Shown: positions 5,128 through 6,756 of the stretch, piece by piece
Layout: every line of letters starts with the position of its first letter
Position numbering within the stretch: the first letter of the stretch is position 1
Assembly: GCA_964505325.1 (NCBI GenBank)
Contig: CAZDHT010000277.1
Coordinates: 1 to 6,756 of the forward strand
DNA length: 6,756 bases
From: CAZDHT01 sp964505325
Lineage (GTDB): Bacteria > Planctomycetota > PUPC01
Reading direction: 5' to 3'
Notes under the pieces: generated by a model
Databases searched by the model: none
What the model saw: only the letters and a program-made list of their open reading frames with translations
What the model was told of the DNA's origin: nothing
Position numbers and translations under genes: made by a program

Positions 5128-5964
5128 CTACTGACCTGCCAAGATCTTCTGCGCGTTGCCGCCCATAATCCTGGCGTACACGTCGTCTGGCAGGTTGCAG
5201 CTCTTGATGAACGTGAACAGCCGGTCGTCGTAGCCGTCGACGCCGTAACACAGCTTGTCGGCGAAATCGATGAGGAACCGCTGGCCGAAGTCCGGGTCGC
5301 GGGTGAGCGCGTTGTAGCCGGACCCGCCGGACAGGTCGGCGTAGAGGTTGGGGTAGGTCGCCAGCATCCTCGGCACGTCGCCGCCGGTCGTGACCGGTCC
5401 CGGCGGATACGCATAGTCCAGCTTCTCCGGGTCGGCATCGCCGCTGATGTGCGCCCACCACGACTGGGCGTGGCCGAGGAAGATCGTGTCCGGGCAGAGC
5501 TTGACCGCCCGCTCGAACGCGCTGATGTGCCCACCATACCACCAGTCCGGCATCTTCGTCGCCGGATACTGGAGGTGCACGGTTACCGGCATGCCGAGCT
5601 GCCCAGCCAGGCGGAACATGCGAATCGCATCCCAACTGTCGTAGCTGATCCGCCACTTGATCTCGCCGTAGCCGCGGGCGCCGCGGGCCTTGTACTCGCG
5701 GAGCAACTGCTCGGGATTCTCGCGGCGGCTGTCCACCCCGGCGAACGGGATGATACGGTCGGGATGCTTCTCAAACGTCTCGAACACCTCCTTGATCGAC
5801 AGGTGCTGATAGGCGTAATCCAGCCCACCGTTAACGGCCTCCCAACTGAGCAGCCAGCACTTGTCGACGCCGAGCGAATCGAGATAGCTGATCAGCCCGG
5901 CGTGGTCCTTCCCACCCCAGTTGACGTGCTGGTGGACATCGATGACTTCGGATGGCGTGGTCAT
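5128..5964 (-). CDS. Amidohydrolase-2 family TIM-barrel protein
   Basis: A cytoplasmic metal-dependent hydrolase or decarboxylase-like protein of the amidohydrolase-2 group, 278 residues from the ATG at 5964. Numbering from a possible TTG at 5982 (six residues longer), the motifs are D15-V-H17-Q-H19 on strand 1, GEIKW (106-110), VTVH136 on strand 5, FLGH171 on strand 6, YADLSGGSG near 218, D249 in YGVDGYDD, and GGNAQKIL (274-281) at the C-terminus. This set gives the usual HxH, His, His and Asp metal or active-site ligands. I prefer the ATG because AAAGGG (5979-5974) precedes it by nine bases and the TTG has no good site. The substrate is not predictable; relatives act on lactones, aromatic acids and other small molecules, and many are uncharacterised. 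It sits 34 bp after the BNR-like gene and 36 bp before the ceramidase-like start, suggesting a three-gene operon. The length is normal and the frame intact. Confidence 0.85.
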   Translation of the reverse strand: MTTPSEVIDVHQHVNWGGKDHAGLISYLDSLGVDKCWLLSWEAVNGGLDYAYQHLSIKEVFETFEKHPDRIIPFAGVDSRRENPEQLLREYKARGARGYGEIKWRISYDSWDAIRMFRLAGQLGMPVTVHLQYPATKMPDWWYGGHISAFERAVKLCPDTIFLGHAQSWWAHISGDADPEKLDYAYPPGPVTTGGDVPRMLATYPNLYADLSGGSGYNALTRDPDFGQRFLIDFADKLCYGVDGYDDRLFTFIKSCNLPDDVYARIMGGNAQKILAGQ

Positions 5965-5998
5965 GTGGAAGGGCCCTTTCAAGAGGATTCGAGTTCCC

Positions 5999-6756
5999 TT
6001 ACCGGCGCACCGGCAAATCGAAATACGCGTGCCACAGCTCTGCGTGATCGATTGTTTTGCGATCGGCGGTGTAGACGTGCTTCGTCGTCATCAGATGGAC
6101 GGTGTCACCATCGGACTCTCCACCAAAGCGTTCGGGCCTGAGCGTGTGGATCACATAGCCCTCCAGTTTGTCCGTGCCCGGCAGCTCGAACTCTTTCACC
6201 GGCTTGAACCCGGCTCTGTCGTCAACTTTCCAGAGACGTAGGTCCTGGCCGGATGCCGGCCGCCCGACGACGTACCAGCCTTTCGCGCTATCGACCAGAA
6301 TCCTCGTGGAGACCGCCTTGATACCTGTCGGGAAGACCTTCACCTGCAGGTCGTCCTGGATGCGGGCGATGTTGTGCAGCAGCGGGTCCTTGGCTGTTTC
6401 TTTCTGCGACCGTGAGCCTCCCCGGTGCCCGTACGCCAGATACGCGAGACCATCCGGCCCCCGGATGAGATCCTGCAACGTAGTATCCCCGTACTTCGGC
6501 ACCAGCCACGCCTTGTTCACCCATTGTCCCTTGGTGAGGTCGTCGCACTTCGCCAGCCGCACATGGCGCCAATTGTAGTGAGGAGGAACCGGATTTGCGT
6601 TCTTGTCCCGGATGGCCGAATTCAGTACGGCCAGGGCGGTCTTTCCACGCAGAAGGATGCCTTCATAGCCGTACCGTCCTTCCGGAGTCTCCAGTTTGCT
6701 CCGATACCACTTGCCGCCCTCACGGTCATAGAAAGCCGCAATGACCGCGTTGGGCT
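5999..6756 (-). CDS. Partial BNR-like beta-propeller protein
   Basis: The frame is open from the right window edge to the TAA at 5999, about 251 codons of C-terminal sequence; the start lies outside. An internal GTG at 6562 is not the real start, because the upstream codons continue the same type of protein (AVIAAFYDREGGKWYRSKL, YGYEGILLRG, PHYNWRHVRLAKCDDL). The sequence alternates short beta strands and aromatic turns: GGKWYRSKLETPEG, DLIRGPDGLAYLAYGHR, GWYVVGRPASGQDLRLWKVDD, DTVHLMTTKHVYTADRKT, ending AELWHAYFDLP. This fits bladed-propeller proteins of the BNR-repeat (sialidase-like or BNR_4) sort, usually exported in this group, though the signal region is not visible. No catalytic residues can be assigned, so glycosidase activity is only a possibility. 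It is the most upstream visible gene of the minus-strand operon, 34 bp before the amidohydrolase. Confidence 0.6.
   Translation of the reverse strand, partial: PNAVIAAFYDREGGKWYRSKLETPEGRYGYEGILLRGKTALAVLNSAIRDKNANPVPPHYNWRHVRLAKCDDLTKGQWVNKAWLVPKYGDTTLQDLIRGPDGLAYLAYGHRGGSRSQKETAKDPLLHNIARIQDDLQVKVFPTGIKAVSTRILVDSAKGWYVVGRPASGQDLRLWKVDDRAGFKPVKEFELPGTDKLEGYVIHTLRPERFGGESDGDTVHLMTTKHVYTADRKTIDHAELWHAYFDLPVRR

Noticed and set aside
5965..5982. TTG at 5982 as the amidohydrolase start
   Set aside because: It lacks a good ribosome binding site, while the ATG at 5964 has AAAGGG nine bases upstream and leaves the HxH motif at the expected distance from the N-terminus.

Overview
The window is GC-rich and its coding density is interrupted by about 950 bp packed with palindromic repeats. 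Several features point to a planctomycete or a related PVC or candidate-phylum bacterium. These are the CCCCGGGCT/AGCCCGGGG hairpin, the GGCACGGGCGTCTCGCCCGTG-type hairpins, the 9-bp-periodic purine repeats, a TIM-barrel amidohydrolase next to a neutral-ceramidase-like gene, and an IS1634-like transposase. This taxonomic call is inference from style and family content; no marker gene is present.

Layout from left to right. Positions 1-193 hold two hairpins and no convincing gene. Positions 194-649 (minus) encode a 151-residue double zinc-finger protein of the HNH-like type, with a good ribosome binding site. Positions 650-1595 form a repeat island with at least five different inverted-repeat families and no credible gene. 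Positions 1596-3578 (plus) encode a 660-residue polytopic membrane protein of the O-antigen ligase/polymerase type with a soluble helical, TPR-like tail. A 73-bp gap separates it from the convergent minus-strand genes.

The right half, 3652-6756, is a minus-strand gene string. In transcription order it has a partial BNR-like beta-propeller gene (running off the right edge), an amidohydrolase-2 family gene, and then a chimeric ORF. Gaps are 34 and 36 bp, so co-transcription is likely. The chimeric ORF is the most interesting object. Its first ~119 codons look like the N-terminus of a neutral/alkaline ceramidase-like protein. Its last ~360 codons are the C-terminal two thirds of an IS1634-like DDE transposase that lacks its N-terminus and first catalytic Asp. 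The two are joined in frame, and the rest of the ceramidase-like gene is absent.

The BNR-like, amidohydrolase and ceramidase-like genes probably formed a small hydrolytic or catabolic operon whose last gene was destroyed by an insertion-sequence event plus deletion. The membrane ligase gene is a separate surface-polysaccharide function. I see no clear previously undescribed defence or RNA system here. The candidates for novelty are the in-frame host/transposase chimera and the architecture of the repeat island.
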